This document shows positions 46,202 through 47,886 of a stretch of DNA of 47,886 bases, in pieces. The stretch is from the NCBI GenBank assembly GCA_002401685.1, contig NVTU01000044.1, forward strand, positions 1 through 47,886, read 5' to 3'. This stretch comes from Kordiimonadales bacterium (lineage in GTDB: Bacteria; Pseudomonadota; Alphaproteobacteria; Sphingomonadales; Kordiimonadaceae). The notes beneath the pieces were generated by a model. The model saw nothing but the letters and a program-made list of their open reading frames with translations. It searched no databases and was not told the origin of the DNA. The translations under genes and the position numbers were made by a program. Each line of letters starts with the position of its first letter. Position 1 is the stretch's first letter.

Positions 46202-46680
46202 GCGCCGCCTTCTTGAAGGCTGCAATAGGGGAACTCACCAAAGCTAGAACAGTTACGTATATGGCTGATACTGTTGTTATTGCCGCATATGGCAAAGAGC
46301 AGCCCTTGGGGCCCAACCGCCTACGCCAGCTATGTGATCTATGGCCGGTCAAACTGCCTGCGACATTGAACGTCGCTCACGGCCCGATGTGGTCATAAAG
46401 CTCCGATCAATAAATGGCTAAGGTGTGCAAATGGGAACAGCTTGGTCAACAGCTGCAAGACACCCCAGCCCACACTGGTCTCGCACAAGATGATATGTGC
46501 ACGCAGGGTCTTGTTTTTCTGCCAGCGGGGCGCTCAAAATCTGCAAGTGTAGTATTCATAAATGCATATCGACGCGTGCCGGGAACACACTAAGTCATAC
46601 ATAAACCTTCCAACACATATCGGAAGGCCATCGCTTGGCAACGTGCGGCGTGAAAAAGTCGCTGCAACATAGGAGGCTTC
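46202..46680. other. Noncoding gap, 46.2-46.7 kb
   Basis: 479 bp without a convincing gene. The open frames are short, lack ribosome sites and show no motif. A hairpin GCCTTC / GAAGGC lies at about 46206-46219 just after the hydrolase stop; it may help end that transcript. Confidence 0.4.
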
Positions 46681-47286
46681 ATGCCACAAATAGATTTCAT
46701 CCTGGATTTTGCGAGCCCCAACGCCTATCTGGCGCACCAGCTCATCCCGTCAATCGAAGCGGCGACCGGCGCTACTTTCAATTATATCCCCTGCCTGCTT
46801 GGTGGTATTTTCAAAGCCACCGGCAACCAGGCGCCGATGATGGCCAACGCCAACATCCCGAGCAAAATGGCATATGAGGGCCTGGAATTTTCGCGATTTT
46901 TGACGACCCACAATATCGATAAATTCAACTTTAATCCGCATTTTCCTGTGAATACGCTGCTGCTGATGCGCGGGGCGATCAGCGCAAAACAACAAGGTAT
47001 CTTGGCGCCTTATGTCCGTGCAGGTTTCCATCACATGTGGGAAGACCCCAAGAATATGGCCGACCCTGAAGTTTTCGCCGCCGCCTTAACCGCGTCGGAC
47101 CTTGACGGCGATGCATTGCTTGCAGCAACCCAAGACCCTGCCGTTAAAGCCGAGTTGATCGCCAATACCGAGGCTGCCGTCAAACGCGGCGCCTTTGGAA
47201 TCCCCACATTTTATATCGGAGACGAGATGTTCTTCGGCAAAGAACGGCTCGCCCAGGTTGAAGCAGAAATTGTGAGGCAAAGCTAA
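46681..47286 (+). CDS. 2-hydroxychromene-2-carboxylate isomerase family (DsbA-like)
   Basis: 201 residues of the thioredoxin-fold HCCA isomerase/DsbA group: FILDFASPNAYLAHQ with the Ser that replaces a redox Cys, an all-helical insert, then RGAFGIPTFYIGDEMFFGKERL (cis-Pro and glutathione-site segment). Such enzymes use glutathione in aromatic catabolism, or act on unknown substrates. AGGAGG precedes the ATG. The stop overlaps the start of the following SDR gene (TAATG). Confidence 0.85.
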   Translation: MPQIDFILDFASPNAYLAHQLIPSIEAATGATFNYIPCLLGGIFKATGNQAPMMANANIPSKMAYEGLEFSRFLTTHNIDKFNFNPHFPVNTLLLMRGAISAKQQGILAPYVRAGFHHMWEDPKNMADPEVFAAALTASDLDGDALLAATQDPAVKAELIANTEAAVKRGAFGIPTFYIGDEMFFGKERLAQVEAEIVRQS

Positions 47287-47886
47287 TGGTAACGGAAACA
47301 AAAAACAGCGGCGCGTGCCTGGTGATCGGGGCTGGCGACGATACCGGCGGCGCGATTGCCAAGGCCTTTGCTCAAAAAGGATACGACGCCTGCTTGGTGC
47401 GACGCCCGCGCCATATGGACAAACTTGAGGCGCTGGCAGCCGATATCAAAGCTGCGGGCGGCAAGGCCCATCCTTACGGTGTCGATGCCCGCGACGAAGA
47501 TCAAATGATCGGGCTGGTTGACGGCATCGAAGCCGACATCGGCCCGATTGAAGTGGCGGTTTTCAACATTGGGGCCAATGTGCGCTTCCCGATCGAAGCC
47601 ACCACGAGCAGGGTATACCGAAAGGTTTGGGAAATGGGGGCTTTCGCTGGCTTTTTGATGGGCCGCGAGGTCGCCAAACATATGCTCAAACGCGAGCGCG
47701 GCACGATTATCTTTACGGGCGCCACCGCCAGCATGCGCGGCGGCAAAAATTATGCGGCATTTGCCGGTGCCAAGTTTGCATTGCGGGCGCTATCGCAATC
47801 CATGGCACGCGAGCTAGGCCCCAAGAATATCCATGTTGTGCATACCGTGATCGATGGAGCGATCGATAGTGTTTTCATCCGTGATA
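47286..47886 (+). CDS. Short-chain dehydrogenase/reductase, 3' end beyond window
   Basis: About 200 codons are visible. The Rossmann motif near the start is GAGDDTGGAIA, and the catalytic pair is in YAAFAGAKFA (YxxxK), with Ser/Thr in IIFTGATASM. The usual NAG-type motif reads FNIGANV. It is translationally coupled to the isomerase gene upstream, so the two may share a pathway. The C-terminus is outside the window. Confidence 0.88.
   Translation, partial: MVTETKNSGACLVIGAGDDTGGAIAKAFAQKGYDACLVRRPRHMDKLEALAADIKAAGGKAHPYGVDARDEDQMIGLVDGIEADIGPIEVAVFNIGANVRFPIEATTSRVYRKVWEMGAFAGFLMGREVAKHMLKRERGTIIFTGATASMRGGKNYAAFAGAKFALRALSQSMARELGPKNIHVVHTVIDGAIDSVFIRD

Noticed and set aside
46198-46398. 66-codon ORF overlapping the hydrolase stop
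   Set aside because: No ribosome site, no motif and mixed composition.

Overview
The window looks like chromosomal DNA from a free-living, aerobic, probably marine alphaproteobacterium. The signs are a coxB-ctaD pair divergent from tldD, a plant-type glutamate-cysteine ligase (GCS2 family), two PAS_5-type proteins, Fax/metaxin-like glutathione transferases and a TorF-like porin. A Kordiimonadales-like host is my guess; the window alone cannot prove it. There is no rRNA, tRNA or CRISPR array that I can see.

Layout. 1-7.2 kb: cytochrome c oxidase subunits I (cut by the window edge) and II on the minus strand, then tldD, a PAS_5 protein and a DUF885 lipoprotein on the plus strand. 7.2-10.6 kb: a run of nine small, mostly membrane-protein genes, all on the minus strand. 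A 15-bp motif recurs just after the stop codons at most of their junctions; this is the most unusual part of the window. 10.7-12.1 kb: the scoAB CoA-transferase operon. 12.3-20.1 kb: three paralogous secreted esterase-like proteins with TPR-like tails, all lacking the catalytic serine. Between the second and third lie a small membrane protein, a fatty-acid hydroxylase-like protein, two tandem GST paralogs with a shared operator-like palindrome, and a YCII protein. 20.2-25 kb: housekeeping genes ppa, ubiA, a DoxX-like gene, rsmE and gshA. 25-30 kb: a STAS protein overlapping tail-to-tail with a receiver-histidine kinase hybrid, then a zinc-ribbon membrane protein, a PNPOx-like protein, a GNAT acetyltransferase, a lysine-rich secreted protein, MmcQ/YjbR and VOC proteins. 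30-36.2 kb: uvrB, then a sulfotransferase in a segment bounded by two copies of a degenerate 70-bp repeat, then an orphan FtsX/MacB-like permease. 36.2-40.7 kb: a decayed IS3 orfA, a TorF-like porin, a methyl-accepting chemotaxis protein and a decayed tyrosine recombinase. 40.7-47.9 kb: a Tat-exported sulfite-oxidase-family molybdoenzyme with its cytochrome c, a second PAS_5 protein, a Wzx-like flippase, a serine beta-lactamase-like protein, and an HCCA-isomerase/SDR pair cut by the right edge.

How it fits together. Much of the window is stable core metabolism: respiration, quinone synthesis (ubiA), glutathione supply (gshA) and its users (GSTs), ketone-body CoA transfer, DNA repair and rRNA methylation. 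Accessory material sits in three places: the small-gene array at 7.2-10.6 kb, the sulfotransferase segment at 32.2-33.6 kb, and the transposase and integrase relics at 36.4 and 40.3 kb. All function calls come from reading motifs by eye; no database search was run.
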